64,000 bases of DNA from Caldicellulosiruptor bescii DSM 6725 (GCF_000022325.1 NC_012034.1:248001-312000); one strand, 5' to 3'; positions 1 to 9,946 are shown, numbered from the stretch's first letter. Notes: generated from the letters alone by a model not told the origin. Made by a program: numbers and translations.

Positions 1-267
1 CTTTCCAACTCAACAGTTTCGGGAATTTTAGATAAATTAGAAAAACTTGGATATATTGAAAGATCCAGAAGTACAGAAGATAGAAGAGTTGTGTGGGTTA
101 GAACAACTCAAAAATTTAAAGATAGTTTAAAAAAGCATTTTAAAGAAGCTGAAAAACAGTTTGAAAATTTACTCAGCAAGGCAACAGAACAGGAAATAGA
201 TAAAATTATCGAAGGTTTTGAAACTCTTAAAAATATTTTAGACCGAGAACAGCTTGAAAAATTTTAA
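1..267 (+). CDS. MarR-family transcriptional regulator (C-terminal part)
   Basis: Reading frame 1 is open from the first base of the window to a TAA at 265-267, so the 5' end is cut off. The 88 visible residues begin in the recognition helix (LSNSTVSGILDKLEK) and continue into a wing with ERSRSTEDRRVV, the typical MarR winged-helix DNA-binding signature, followed by a charged C-terminal dimerisation helix. MarR proteins repress nearby genes and release DNA on binding small ligands. The stop lies 19 bases before the ABC exporter start, so it is probably the first gene of that operon and regulates the exporter (inference). Confidence 0.85.
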   Translation, partial: LSNSTVSGILDKLEKLGYIERSRSTEDRRVVWVRTTQKFKDSLKKHFKEAEKQFENLLSKATEQEIDKIIEGFETLKNILDREQLEKF

Positions 268-286
268 CAAAAAGGGTGATAGCAAG

Positions 287-2515
287 TTGAAAAGAGTACT
301 AAAATACCTAAAACCTTATACTTTGCTTGTATTAGCAGCAATTTTGTTCGTATTTATTCAAGCCATGAGCGAACTTACATTACCAGATTATATGTCAAAG
401 ATAGTTAATATCGGAATTCAGCAAAGTGGTATTGAAGATGCAACACCAGAGGCAATATCGAGTTCTACTATGGAAAAGGTTCTCTTGTTTATTCCACAGA
501 GCAAAAAAGATGAGATTCTTTCTATGTACGAACTTGTGACAAAAACTTCTTCTGACTATGAAAGTTATAAAAAGAAATATCCAATATCATCCAAAGAAGA
601 TATTTATGTACTAAAAACAAAAGATAAAGAAAAAATTGATAAAATCAATGTTGACATGGGCAAGGCAATTTTGGCTGTTGCAGGAATAGAGAAGATGAAA
701 AAAGAGGCGAAAAATGGAGTTATTAACTTTAACGGCAGGCAAATACCTGCAAATATTGACCTTTTTGCCTTATTAAAACAACTTCCGCAGCAGCAGATAT
801 ACCAAATTCAAGAGGAGATAAACAAAAAGTTTTCATCACTTGGCGACAATATGATAGTTCAGGCCGCAGCCTCTGCAATAAAAGATGAGTATAAAAAAAT
901 TGGTATAGATATAGGCAAAAAGCAGACAATGTATATCATCAGGATGGGTCTTTTTATGCTTCTTTTGACATTGATTTCAGCAATCTCAACCATTTTAGTT
1001 GCATTTTTTGCAGCAAGGTCTGCAGCTGGTGTTGCAAGAGATTTGAGAAAAGATGTATTTTCCAAGGTTGAAAGCTTTTCTATTGAGGAGTTTGATAAGT
1101 TTTCGACAGCATCACTCATCACAAGAACGACAAACGACATCATGCAAATTCAGATGCTTTTTGTAATTGGAATAAGAATGATATTCTTTGCACCTGTGAT
1201 GGGAATTGGAGGCGTGTTCAAAGCACTTTCAAAGAGCCATTCAATGTCGTGGATCATTGCGCTTGCTGTGATTGTACTTCTGGGGCTTATCATGATTTTG
1301 TATGCCATTGCAATGCCAAAGTTTATGATTATGCAAAAGCTAATAGATAAGCTAAACCTTGTGGCAAGAGAAAATCTGTCTGGTATCATGGTTGTTCGTG
1401 CATTCAACGCACAGAAGTTTGAAGAAGAGAGGTTTGACGAGGCAAATAGGGATCTTACAAAAGTAGGTCTTTTTGTTAACAGGGCAATGGCAATGCTTTT
1501 CCCGTCCATGATGTTTATCATGAACGGTGTGACGCTTTTGATTGTATGGGTAGGTGCTCACTATATTCAAAATTCGAGCATGCAGGTTGGTGACATGCTT
1601 GCGTTTATGCAGTATTCTATCCAGATAATCTTTTCGTTCTTGATGCTTTCAATGCTCTTTATTCTTGTTCCAAGAGCTGCTGTTTCTGCAAGACGTATTG
1701 AAGAGATTCTTATAACAGAGCCTACAATTAAGAATCCTGAAAAACCTGAAAAATTCAAAGAAGATATGAAGGGTATGGTAGAGTTTAGAAATGTATCATT
1801 CAAATATCCAGGCGCAGAAGAGTATGTTCTGCAAAATATAAATTTTAAAATCTTGCCTGGTCAGACAGTTGGAATTATTGGTAGAACAGGAAGTGGCAAG
1901 AGCACACTTGTAAACCTTATCATGAGGTTTTATGATGCAACAGAAGGTCAGGTTTTGGTAAACGGCGTTGATGTTAAAAAGGTAAGGCTGGAAGATTTAA
2001 GATCAAAAATAGGGTATGTGCCACAAAAAAGCTGGCTTTTCAGCGGCACAATCAGGTCAAACCTCAAGATTGGCAACGACAATGCAACAGATGAGGATTT
2101 AAGGCAGGCTGCTGAGATTGCCCAGGCGCTTGAGTTTATAGAGGAAAAGCCGCAAAAGTTTGATACTGAGATTGCACAAGGTGGAAGCAACGTCTCAGGT
2201 GGGCAAAAACAAAGACTTTCGATTGCAAGAGCGCTTGTCAAAAATCCTGATATTTATATATTTGATGAGAGCTTTTCGGCACTTGATTTTAGAACTGAAC
2301 TGAAGCTCAGAAGAGCTTTAAAAGAAAAGCTAAAGGACAAAACAGTGATAATAGTATCACAGAGGATAGCAACATTAATTCATGCAGACCAGATAATAGT
2401 TCTTGAAGATGGGAAAATTGCTGATATTGGCAGGCATGAAGAACTTTTAAAAAGCTGTGAGACATATCGCGAGATTGCTATTTCACAGCTTCCAGAGGAG
2501 GAATTGCTGGCATGA
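287..2515 (+). CDS. ABC exporter half-transporter, subunit 1 of a heterodimer
   Basis: A fused membrane plus ATPase half-transporter, 742 aa. I start at TTG 287 because AAGGGTG lies 9 bases upstream; an upstream TTG at 254 overlaps marR and lacks a site. The first membrane helix (residues ~10-35) is followed by an insert of about 170 hydrophilic residues before the next helix (~215), which should lie outside the cell. The ATPase domain has Walker A GRTGSGKST, signature VSGGQ and Walker B IYIFDE, but the switch His is replaced by Gln (VSQRIATL). One-sided degeneracy of this sort is usual in heterodimeric exporters (BmrCD, TM287/288). ATGA overlap with the next gene supports a heterodimer. The substrate is unknown; drugs or lipids are possible. 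Confidence 0.9.
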   Translation: MKRVLKYLKPYTLLVLAAILFVFIQAMSELTLPDYMSKIVNIGIQQSGIEDATPEAISSSTMEKVLLFIPQSKKDEILSMYELVTKTSSDYESYKKKYPISSKEDIYVLKTKDKEKIDKINVDMGKAILAVAGIEKMKKEAKNGVINFNGRQIPANIDLFALLKQLPQQQIYQIQEEINKKFSSLGDNMIVQAAASAIKDEYKKIGIDIGKKQTMYIIRMGLFMLLLTLISAISTILVAFFAARSAAGVARDLRKDVFSKVESFSIEEFDKFSTASLITRTTNDIMQIQMLFVIGIRMIFFAPVMGIGGVFKALSKSHSMSWIIALAVIVLLGLIMILYAIAMPKFMIMQKLIDKLNLVARENLSGIMVVRAFNAQKFEEERFDEANRDLTKVGLFVNRAMAMLFPSMMFIMNGVTLLIVWVGAHYIQNSSMQVGDMLAFMQYSIQIIFSFLMLSMLFILVPRAAVSARRIEEILITEPTIKNPEKPEKFKEDMKGMVEFRNVSFKYPGAEEYVLQNINFKILPGQTVGIIGRTGSGKSTLVNLIMRFYDATEGQVLVNGVDVKKVRLEDLRSKIGYVPQKSWLFSGTIRSNLKIGNDNATDEDLRQAAEIAQALEFIEEKPQKFDTEIAQGGSNVSGGQKQRLSIARALVKNPDIYIFDESFSALDFRTELKLRRALKEKLKDKTVIIVSQRIATLIHADQIIVLEDGKIADIGRHEELLKSCETYREIAISQLPEEELLA

Positions 2516-4398
2516 GTGAAAGACAGACAACATCGTACAGACCTCATATACAAAGACCGAGAAGACGTGGGCCTGGTGGACCTATGGGACCTGGGTTTGT
2601 GGGTGAAAAGCCCAAGGATTTTAAGACTGCTATGAAAAAGCTCATAAGGTATCTATCTGCTTACAAGGTTTCACTTGTTGCAGTAATTGTTCTTGCAATG
2701 CTATCTGCTGCATTTTCAATTGCAGGACCTAAAATACTCAGCAAAGCAATAACAAAGATATTCGAAGGCATCATGAATAGAATAACAGGCACAGGAAACG
2801 GCATTGACTTTGAGTATGTTGGTAAAATCGTTTTAATTTTGCTGGGGCTGTATATTGTAAGTGCTCTTTTTGGCTACATTCAGGGCTGGATAATGTCAGG
2901 CATTTCGATGAAGTTAACGTACAGGCTCAGAAAAGAGATCTCACAAAAGATTAACAGGCTTCCTTTGAAGTACTTTGAGGGCACAAACCAGGGTGAGATA
3001 CTGTCAAGAATCACAAATGATGTTGACACACTCACACAGACTTTAAATCAGAGCCTAACACAGATAATAACCTCAACAACCATGGTTATCGGCGCACTTG
3101 TTATGATGCTCAGCATAAATGTCTTGATGACAGTTGTTGCACTGCTTATAATTCCTCTTTCTTTTTCGGTTGTTGCGTTCATAATTGGGAAGTCACAAAA
3201 GTTTTTCATGCAGCAGCAAGAATATTTAGGGCATGTGAATGGTCATGTTGAAGAGGTTTACGGTGGTCACATTGTTATCAAGGCTTTCAATGCTGAAAAA
3301 AAGAGTATAGAAAAGTTCAATAATCTTAACAACAAGTTATATGAAGCTGCATGGAAATCACAGTTTTTGACAGGCGTCATGATGCCGCTTATGAACATCA
3401 TAGGGAATCTTGGATACGTTGTTGTGACTGTCATGGGCAGCTATCTTACAATAAAAGGAGCAATTGAGGTTGGCGACATTCAGGCGTTTGTCCAGTATAT
3501 AAGGTCGTTCACACAGCCAATTGCCCAAATTGCTAACATATCAAACATCCTGCAGCAGACAGCTGCTTGTAGCGAAAGGGTGTTTGAGTTTTTAGAAGAA
3601 GAGGAAGAAGTGCCAGATACACCAAATCCGGAGATTAAGCTTGACAGCATAAAAGGAGATGTAGAGTTTAGAAACGTCAAGTTTGGCTACAGGCCAGACA
3701 AAGTTGTTATAAAGAACTTTTCAGCAAAAATCAAAGCTGGGCAGAAGATTGCAATTGTTGGTCCAACAGGTGCGGGTAAAACTACCATTGTAAAACTTTT
3801 AATGAGGTATTACGATGTGAATGATGGTGCGATTTTGATAGATGGGCATGATATAAGGGAGTTCAAACGTGAAGATTTGAGATCGCTTTTTGGAATGGTA
3901 TTGCAGGACACATGGCTGTACAATGGCACAATCAAAGACAACATCCGCTATGGCAAGCCAGATGCAACAGATGAAGAAGTAATAAGAGCTGCAAAGCTTG
4001 CACACGTTGACCATTTTATAAGGACACTACCTCAAGGATATGACACCGTTTTGAATGAGGAGACAACAAATATTTCTCAAGGTCAAAAACAGCTTTTGAC
4101 AATTGCAAGGGCAATCCTCAAAGACCCCAAAATTTTGATACTTGACGAGGCAACAAGCTCTGTTGATACTTTGACAGAGATCCAGATACAAAAGGCAATG
4201 GACAATCTCATGAAAGGAAGAACATCGTTTATAATAGCCCACAGGCTTTCAACAATAAGAAACGCAGACCTCATTTTGGTCATGGACCATGGCGACATTG
4301 TTGAGCAAGGTACACACAAAGAGCTTTTGCAAAAAGGCGGATTTTATGCTCAGCTTTACTACAGCCAGTTCGAAAAGGAAGAAGAGCTTGCAGGATAA
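2512..4398 (+). CDS. ABC exporter half-transporter, subunit 2 of a heterodimer
   Basis: 628 aa, with a proline/glycine/arginine-rich N-terminal tail (~35 residues), six membrane helices (~45-340) and an ATP-binding domain. Walker A is GPTGAGKTT, Walker B ILILDEATSSVD, and the switch His is present (IIAHRLSTI). The signature is altered to ISQGQKQ instead of SGGQ. With the missing switch His in subunit 1, both defects would fall in the same composite nucleotide site, leaving one consensus site and one degenerate site (family knowledge, inference). Start ATG 2512 overlaps the previous stop by 4 bases, implying translational coupling. A strong hairpin terminator follows. Confidence 0.92.
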   Translation: MSERQTTSYRPHIQRPRRRGPGGPMGPGFVGEKPKDFKTAMKKLIRYLSAYKVSLVAVIVLAMLSAAFSIAGPKILSKAITKIFEGIMNRITGTGNGIDFEYVGKIVLILLGLYIVSALFGYIQGWIMSGISMKLTYRLRKEISQKINRLPLKYFEGTNQGEILSRITNDVDTLTQTLNQSLTQIITSTTMVIGALVMMLSINVLMTVVALLIIPLSFSVVAFIIGKSQKFFMQQQEYLGHVNGHVEEVYGGHIVIKAFNAEKKSIEKFNNLNNKLYEAAWKSQFLTGVMMPLMNIIGNLGYVVVTVMGSYLTIKGAIEVGDIQAFVQYIRSFTQPIAQIANISNILQQTAACSERVFEFLEEEEEVPDTPNPEIKLDSIKGDVEFRNVKFGYRPDKVVIKNFSAKIKAGQKIAIVGPTGAGKTTIVKLLMRYYDVNDGAILIDGHDIREFKREDLRSLFGMVLQDTWLYNGTIKDNIRYGKPDATDEEVIRAAKLAHVDHFIRTLPQGYDTVLNEETTNISQGQKQLLTIARAILKDPKILILDEATSSVDTLTEIQIQKAMDNLMKGRTSFIIAHRLSTIRNADLILVMDHGDIVEQGTHKELLQKGGFYAQLYYSQFEKEEELAG

Positions 4399-4426
4399 AA
4401 AGACATTTTACCATAAAAGTTATGGG

Positions 4427-4461
4427 CCCTGGGTGGCTTTATTTCCCAGGGTACTTTTGTT
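4427..4461 (+). terminator. Rho-independent terminator after the ABC exporter
   Basis: Inverted repeat CCCTGGG (4427-4433) and CCCAGGG (4445-4451), followed by a T-rich run (TTTTGTTTT). It closes the marR-ABC operon. Confidence 0.85.
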
Positions 4462-4596
4462 TTCTCATAAATTTAAAAATACTGTACAAAATTTTGCAAT
4501 AAAGAGAGTAAAAATGTCTATGTAGAAGAGAACAGAAAAGAGATAAAATTAAAAATGAGAAAGAACACCAGATTCTTAAAGAAGGTGTGATTTGGA

Positions 4597-5037
4597 ATGA
4601 GGGCGTTTGAACTTAAAAATCCAAATGGCATTTCTATGTTCATTTTGAACCTTGAACCAGACGAGCTTTTGCTTGAATCACTTCAAAATTTTATCAGAGA
4701 AAAGGGGATTAAAAACGGCTGTATTGTAAGCGGCATAGGGACGCTTAAAAAGCTTGTGTATCATAGGGTCACAACAGTTGAGCCGAATCCAACAAATGAG
4801 TTTTTAGAGGTGCAGGGGCCTATAGAGCTTTCAAGTATGCAAGGGCTTGTGGTGGATTTTCAACCGCACATCCACTTTGTTGCCTCAGACCTCAAATCCA
4901 CTTATAGCGGGCATCTAGAAAATGGAAGCATTGTGCTTTACCTTGCAGAAGTTTTAATTTTGAAATTGGAGGATATTAACTTAAAGAGAATTCCAGATGA
5001 AAAAGGAATCTCTTTTATAAACCTTCTACAAGAATAA
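4597..5037 (+). CDS. PPC (DUF296) domain protein
   Basis: 146 aa covering one PPC domain (plants and prokaryotes conserved domain). The HIHFVASD stretch and YSGHLENG are the recognisable His-rich and glycine motifs of the fold, which forms trimers. Prokaryotic members are small stand-alone proteins of uncertain function, often annotated as DNA-binding only by analogy with plant AT-hook proteins, and this one has no AT-hook. Start ATG 4597 has AAGGTGTG upstream. It is followed 29 bases later by the RraA-like gene and probably shares its transcript. Confidence 0.8.
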   Translation: MRAFELKNPNGISMFILNLEPDELLLESLQNFIREKGIKNGCIVSGIGTLKKLVYHRVTTVEPNPTNEFLEVQGPIELSSMQGLVVDFQPHIHFVASDLKSTYSGHLENGSIVLYLAEVLILKLEDINLKRIPDEKGISFINLLQE

Positions 5038-5066
5038 AAGTATTTTTGAAAGGTGGTTAAAAATCA

Positions 5067-5762
5067 ATGTTTGACCAAAGAGAGAACTTGGAGCTAATTG
5101 AGATGTTTTCACAGCTCAGAGTTGCTGATGTTCGAGATGGTCTTGATTATCTTCTTTTACATCACAGATTTAGTCTTCCGTACACAATAAAGCCACTTTT
5201 CAGAACAAAAGCAGTTGGGATTGCAAAGACTGTAAGATACTTACCATACGATGGAGAAATTCCTAAAATGACACCGCAGGAATATGAAAAGTGGTGTGGA
5301 TATTATTATACAAACATATGCCCATATCACTGGATTTCTGAGATTCAAAAAGGAGATTTTATTGTCATAGACCAGAGCGGTGTTGATGCCGGGCTGATGG
5401 GTTCGAACAACTCACTGGACGGCTTTTCAAGAGGAGCTGTCGGGTATGTAACAAATGGTGGGCCGCGCGACACAGACGAGCTGATAATCCAAAAGATACC
5501 TTTCTGGTCGAAGTTTGTATCACAAAAGACGGTGATTGGAAGACTAAAGTTTGATGCAATGAATATTCCTGTGAATATCGAAGGGGTTTTAATAAAACCA
5601 GGCGATGTGATTGTTGCAGACGGCGATGGTGTTGTGGTTGTTCCACGCGAGCTTGCATATGATGTTTACAGCTTTGCTAAAAAAGAACTTGACAATGATA
5701 AAGTCTCAAGAAGAAAACTGTATGACCTTATGGGCTGGGAGTATGATGAGACTGTGAAATAG
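5067..5762 (+). CDS. RraA-like protein (HMG/CHA aldolase or demethylmenaquinone methyltransferase-like family)
   Basis: 231 aa with the RraA fold. The core motif RGAVGYVTNGGPRDTDEL and the late DGDGVVVVP block are typical of the family. Members include the E. coli RNase E inhibitor RraA and class II pyruvate aldolases (HMG/CHA aldolase), so the name does not fix the function. The conserved G-x-R-D segment that binds metal and oxaloacetate-like ligands in the aldolases appears as GGPRDTDE. The start ATG has AAAGGTGG upstream. It forms a two-gene unit with the PPC protein and ends at a two-way terminator. Confidence 0.8.
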   Translation: MFDQRENLELIEMFSQLRVADVRDGLDYLLLHHRFSLPYTIKPLFRTKAVGIAKTVRYLPYDGEIPKMTPQEYEKWCGYYYTNICPYHWISEIQKGDFIVIDQSGVDAGLMGSNNSLDGFSRGAVGYVTNGGPRDTDELIIQKIPFWSKFVSQKTVIGRLKFDAMNIPVNIEGVLIKPGDVIVADGDGVVVVPRELAYDVYSFAKKELDNDKVSRRKLYDLMGWEYDETVK

Positions 5763-5764
5763 AG

Positions 5765-5806
5765 AAAAAGAGGACTGTCCATTTGCTGGACAACCCTCTT
5801 TTTTTA
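5765..5806. terminator. Bidirectional terminator between convergent genes
   Basis: AGAGGACTGTCCA and TGGACAACCCTCT form a stem with flanking A-run and T-run, so it can stop transcription from the RraA-like gene (+) and the chemoreceptor gene (-). Confidence 0.8.
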
Positions 5807-7081
5807 TCGTATCTTGTATTTTTTGAGCCTCTTTTCAAGCTCATCGACAAGCTTTTGAAGTGACTGTGCAGAGTATTTCATTTCGTTTATTGAGTTTAGC
5901 TGATTTTCAACAGTTGCTGCAACCTCTTGTGATGCTGCCGCCGTCTCTTCAGATACAGAAGATATGCTCTCTATTGCCCGAATAACTGCATTTCTTGCCT
6001 CTTCCATTCTACTGAGTGCTTCTTTTACAACATATGTCTTTTCTACAATTGCGTTTATCTCATCAGAGATTTTTGAAAAAGACTGCTGTGATTCCACCAC
6101 TGCATCTTTCTGACCGAGTGCTGCCTCTTTTATTTCGTCTATGATCTTTATTGTGTTTTCTGTCTCACCCAAAATCACATCAACAATAGAATTTATTTCA
6201 TCTGCTGCCTTTTTGCTCTGGTCGGCAAGTTTTCTGACCTCGTCTGCAACAACTGCAAACCCTCTTCCTGCTTCACCTGCTCTTGCTGCCTCAATTGCAG
6301 CATTGAGTGCTAAAAGGTTTGTTTGCTCAGCAATTGTGTTTATTACCTCAACAAAGTTTGAGATGTTCTTAATCCTGTCAATAAAAGACATAATAGTGTC
6401 GATTACCTTTTCAGCTGTTGACACTGCAATTTCACTCTTTTCCCGAAGAGCACTCATCTTCTCAATTCCATCTTTGTTGAGGACATCAATCTTGTTTGCC
6501 TCTTCAATCACACCGTTATAACTTTCTGACACAGCATTTATCTGTTCAGAAAGGTTATTTACAAGCAAAACACCATGCTGTGCTTCTTCAGCTTGCTGGG
6601 ATGCACCTTTTGCAATTTCCTCAACTGTCTTTGCAATCTCTTCAATTGCAGCGGCTGCTTCTTCAGATGTCTTTGTGACCTTTTTGGACGCACCGACAAT
6701 TGCGTTTGACAGGTCAAAAAAGCTTTCAATAAGCGTCTTTATATCCGAAAGAACAATGTTTACGCTCGATGCTACTCTCTGGATGTTGCCGAACTCTTTT
6801 GACGAAATCAGTTTGCTGTAATCCCCGTTTTTGATTTTTTCAAGAACATCTTCAAGCTTTAAAATCATTTTGTTCATTTCATAACGAATCATAAAAGCAG
6901 TCAGTGAAAGTGTCAGTAAAAATGTAACTGTTGCAACTAAGATAGAGTAGAGTTTTAATTTGGCTGTTGGCATTATAATGCCAAGTATGATGTCAAGTAG
7001 AATAATAAAAGCTAAAGCAACATATGTAAGACTTATAACTCCTTTTTTGACAGCGCCATTTTGCTCATTTTTTGGTGGCAT
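5804..7081 (-). CDS. Methyl-accepting chemotaxis protein with no extracellular sensor domain
   Basis: 425 aa. Two membrane helices (residues ~15-38 and ~44-66) are separated by only a few residues, so there is no periplasmic or extracellular ligand domain. A short linker leads into a long coiled-coil signalling domain whose hairpin tip ([19 protein letters not shown]...[15 protein letters not shown]) is the hallmark contact site for CheA/CheW. Inputs are likely membrane state, an internal signal, or partner receptors. The start ATG has AAAGGAGTGA upstream. The gene stands alone, convergent with the RraA-like gene. Confidence 0.93.
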   Translation of the reverse strand: MPPKNEQNGAVKKGVISLTYVALAFIILLDIILGIIMPTAKLKLYSILVATVTFLLTLSLTAFMIRYEMNKMILKLEDVLEKIKNGDYSKLISSKEFGNIQRVASSVNIVLSDIKTLIESFFDLSNAIVGASKKVTKTSEEAAAAIEEIAKTVEEIAKGASQQAEEAQHGVLLVNNLSEQINAVSESYNGVIEEANKIDVLNKDGIEKMSALREKSEIAVSTAEKVIDTIMSFIDRIKNISNFVEVINTIAEQTNLLALNAAIEAARAGEAGRGFAVVADEVRKLADQSKKAADEINSIVDVILGETENTIKIIDEIKEAALGQKDAVVESQQSFSKISDEINAIVEKTYVVKEALSRMEEARNAVIRAIESISSVSEETAAASQEVAATVENQLNSINEMKYSAQSLQKLVDELEKRLKKYKIR

Positions 7082-7266
7082 TTAGTTCACTCCTTTAACC
7101 CAAAAATTTCTTTTGTTACTTCTATTATAATACAAGATGTGACCTTTTTGCTAATATTTCTTTTTAAAATAGTATCTAAAAATTATATAAAACTTTTTGT
7201 CTAAAACCATAAAAAGATTTCAATACTACTATAATAAACAAAACTTTAAGACGAGGAGAAAAATAA

Positions 7267-8511
7267 ATGTCGAAATTTGTAATAGAAGGTGCAAATAAGA
7301 TTTCTGGCTCAATAAAGGTTCACAGCTCGAAAAATGCGATTTTACCACTTTTGACAGCATCTTTGCTGTCGAATGATATGGTTGAAATTCTGGATGTGCC
7401 GCTTTTGGAAGACATCAAGGTGCTTTTGCAGCTTCTTTCACATTGTGGGTGCGATGTAAAAATTGAGGACGGCAAACTGCAAATCACTCCTGATATCAAA
7501 AACGGTGATATAAACGTAGATGGGGTAAACAAACTCAGAGCTTCAATACTTCTTTTAGGAAGCCTTCTTGCGCGTGGGAAAAAGGTTGTGCTGGGTATGC
7601 CGGGCGGGTGTAACATTGGCACACGACCCATTGACCTTCACATAAAAGGGCTTTCCCAGCTTGGTGCAGAGATTAAACTCAATCAAGGGTACATTGAAGC
7701 AAAGGTTAAAAAGCTAAAAGGTGCTAAGGTATATTTAGACTTTCCGTCCGTGGGTGCAACAGAAAATATCATGATAGCAGCTGTTTTAGCAGAGGGGGAG
7801 ACCATAATAGAAAACGCTGCGACAGAGCCAGAGGTTGTGTGTCTTGCAAATTTTTTAAACTCAATGGGCGCAAAAGTGATGGGTGCCGGCACTGATACCA
7901 TCAGGGTTTTGGGTGTGAAAAAACTTTTTGGCTGCTCATTTGTTCCAATTCCAGACAGGATTGAAGCAGGGACGTACATGGCAATGGCTGCAATGTGTGG
8001 TGGGGAGCTTGAACTTACAAATGTGATTTGTGAGCATATAAGGTCTATTGTTGCCAAGTTCAAAGAAAGTGGTGTGAAGGTCTATGAAGGGGAAAATGCT
8101 GTGCGCGTTGAAGCACCCGAAAGGATTTTGGCAACAGACATAAAAACCCTGCCTTACCCTGGTTTTCCGACTGATATGCAGGCACCCATGATGAGTATGC
8201 TAAGTATAGCAAAAGGCACAAGCGTTATCATTGAGACAATATTTGAAAACAGATTTTTGCACGTTGGAGAGCTTGTCAAAATGGGTGCGAATATAAAAGT
8301 GGAAGGAAGAGTAGCAGTGGTTGAAGGTGTTAAAAAGCTCAAAGGTGCAAAGGTTGAAGCAAAAGACTTGCGCGGTGGTGCTGCACTTGTTTTGGCAGCG
8401 CTCTGTGCAGAAGGTGTAAGCGAGATTGAAGGTGCATCTCACGTTGACAGGGGGTATTTTGAATTTGAGAAAAACATTACAAGTCTTGGGGGTAAGATAA
8501 AGAGAGTTTAA
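7267..8511 (+). CDS. murA: UDP-N-acetylglucosamine 1-carboxyvinyltransferase
   Basis: 414 aa, full length for MurA. It transfers enolpyruvate from PEP to UDP-GlcNAc, the first committed step of peptidoglycan synthesis, in the cytoplasm. The N-terminal KNAILPLLTASLL motif and the active-site loop MPGGCNIGTRPIDLH are present; Cys115 is the residue attacked by fosfomycin. The late segment with GFPTDMQAP is also typical. Start ATG is preceded by GAGGAGA. It stands apart from other cell wall genes here; Firmicutes often carry two paralogues (murA/murZ) and I cannot tell which one this is. Confidence 0.95.
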   Translation: MSKFVIEGANKISGSIKVHSSKNAILPLLTASLLSNDMVEILDVPLLEDIKVLLQLLSHCGCDVKIEDGKLQITPDIKNGDINVDGVNKLRASILLLGSLLARGKKVVLGMPGGCNIGTRPIDLHIKGLSQLGAEIKLNQGYIEAKVKKLKGAKVYLDFPSVGATENIMIAAVLAEGETIIENAATEPEVVCLANFLNSMGAKVMGAGTDTIRVLGVKKLFGCSFVPIPDRIEAGTYMAMAAMCGGELELTNVICEHIRSIVAKFKESGVKVYEGENAVRVEAPERILATDIKTLPYPGFPTDMQAPMMSMLSIAKGTSVIIETIFENRFLHVGELVKMGANIKVEGRVAVVEGVKKLKGAKVEAKDLRGGAALVLAALCAEGVSEIEGASHVDRGYFEFEKNITSLGGKIKRV

Positions 8512-8580
8512 AGGGATTTTGTCTTCCTTGATGAAAAATTGTGGTATAATTAAATTAAAAAGTTTGTTTGCCGAAAAGAA

Positions 8581-9009
8581 ATGAGCAGAACAAAAATGCC
8601 AATTATACTCAGAGCACATCATCTTTTGTGTTTTTTAGGCTTTAAAGGAGCAGGGTATAGCAAAGAGTTTGTTGGAAATTTTGAGAGGGTTTATAAAAGT
8701 GTTTACCTTAAAAATGCACCTATAACAATTGTATCTTTTCCAGATGAAATTTGCAGATATTGCCCAAATTTGGCTGCTACAGAGTGCAGGTTTGAAGGGA
8801 AGGTCAAAAAGTATGATGAAAAAGTAGTTGAGCTTTTAAAGCTATATGGGCTTTCTGATTTAGAAGATGTGTTGCCATCTGAAGTTTATAATGTTTTGAA
8901 ACAAGCTTTGCCACAGCAGCTGGAGAGTATCTGCCAAACATGTGAATGGTTTGCCCTTGGTTTTTGTAGAGAAAGCTTTCATAGAAAGGACTTGTGGAAA
9001 AATGGATGA
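8581..9009 (+). CDS. DUF1284 protein, cysteine-rich
   Basis: 142 aa matching the DUF1284 family: an N-terminal LRAHHLLCFLGFKG motif followed by two pairs of cysteines (CRYCPN and CQTCEW, plus further Cys) that may hold a metal or Fe-S cluster. Function is unknown. A TATAAT sits at 8545-8550, about 30 bases upstream, so this is probably the first gene of the birA-folP run. The reading frame overlaps the start of birA by 8 bases. Confidence 0.8.
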   Translation: MSRTKMPIILRAHHLLCFLGFKGAGYSKEFVGNFERVYKSVYLKNAPITIVSFPDEICRYCPNLAATECRFEGKVKKYDEKVVELLKLYGLSDLEDVLPSEVYNVLKQALPQQLESICQTCEWFALGFCRESFHRKDLWKNG

Positions 9010-9946
9010 AAAAGACATCTTCATATTAAGAAAGCTATATGAAAATGAGTATATCTCTGGTGAAGAGCTTGCCTCTTCTTTGAATATTAGCCGAATGGCA
9101 ATAAACAAGAGGATAAAATCGCTGAAAGCTTTGGGCTACAAGATTGAGTCTGCCAGGAAAAAAGGTTATGAGCTTGTTGACAAAGATATAATAAGAGTTT
9201 GGGAAGTAAAAGACTACATCCAATCTTCAAACCTTTTCAAAGAGTTTATATACCTTGATGAAATAGACTCAACAAATACATATGTAAAACAGAACCAACA
9301 ACATCTTGAAAACGCAACAGTTGTATATGCTGAGAGACAAACTCAAGGAAGAGGTAGGCTTTCACGCAAGTGGGTAGACATTGAAAAGGGTATAAAGATG
9401 TCCATATTATTGAAACTTATTTTGTTTGACTTAGAAAAGATTGTACCGCTTACACTTTTCACAGGACTTATGATAAACAGGGTTTTAAGAAAATATGGAG
9501 TTAACTCTTTTATAAAATGGTCAAATGACATATACTTAAATGGCAAAAAGGTTTGTGGAATTTTGTCAGAACTGTCAGGTGAGGTTGAAGGTCTTGGCAG
9601 TATTATAATTGGTATAGGAATCAACGTCAATACAAAAAGCGTGCCAGAGGATATAAAAGACATCGCAACAACCTTGAAAGCTGAAACATCGCAAGATTTT
9701 GACAGGACAAGACTAATTATTGACATTTTAAATGAATTTGAAAGAGAGCTTCCCAACTTTGATAAATATGGTTTTTCATATTTCAAGGATGAATATAAAA
9801 GCTTTTGTTTAAATTTTGGAAAAGAGATTTTGATAAATGGTGAGAGGATGTTTTGCAGAGATATTGGCGAAAATGGGGAGCTTGTATGTGAAAAGGATGG
9901 GGAAATAATAGAGATTTCAAGCGGTGAGGTACTAATGAGGTTTTAA
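9002..9946 (+). CDS. birA: Bifunctional biotin-[acetyl-CoA-carboxylase] ligase / biotin operon repressor
   Basis: 314 aa from ATG 9002, which has AGAAAGGA upstream and follows closely on the DUF1284 gene; a longer frame from 8942 would lie inside that gene. Residues ~1-60 form a winged HTH (SGEELASSLNISRMAINKRI). The ligase domain carries the biotinyl-AMP loop GRGRLSRKW, and SNDIYLNGKKVCGIL in the core. The enzyme activates biotin and attaches it to carboxylase carrier proteins. The HTH suggests it can also repress biotin genes, though none are visible in this window. Confidence 0.93.
   Translation: MDEKDIFILRKLYENEYISGEELASSLNISRMAINKRIKSLKALGYKIESARKKGYELVDKDIIRVWEVKDYIQSSNLFKEFIYLDEIDSTNTYVKQNQQHLENATVVYAERQTQGRGRLSRKWVDIEKGIKMSILLKLILFDLEKIVPLTLFTGLMINRVLRKYGVNSFIKWSNDIYLNGKKVCGILSELSGEVEGLGSIIIGIGINVNTKSVPEDIKDIATTLKAETSQDFDRTRLIIDILNEFERELPNFDKYGFSYFKDEYKSFCLNFGKEILINGERMFCRDIGENGELVCEKDGEIIEISSGEVLMRF

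Noticed and set aside
4289..4525. Open frame of 78 codons after the ABC exporter
   Set aside because: It starts inside the exporter gene in another frame and runs through the terminator; no ribosome site and no recognisable sequence.
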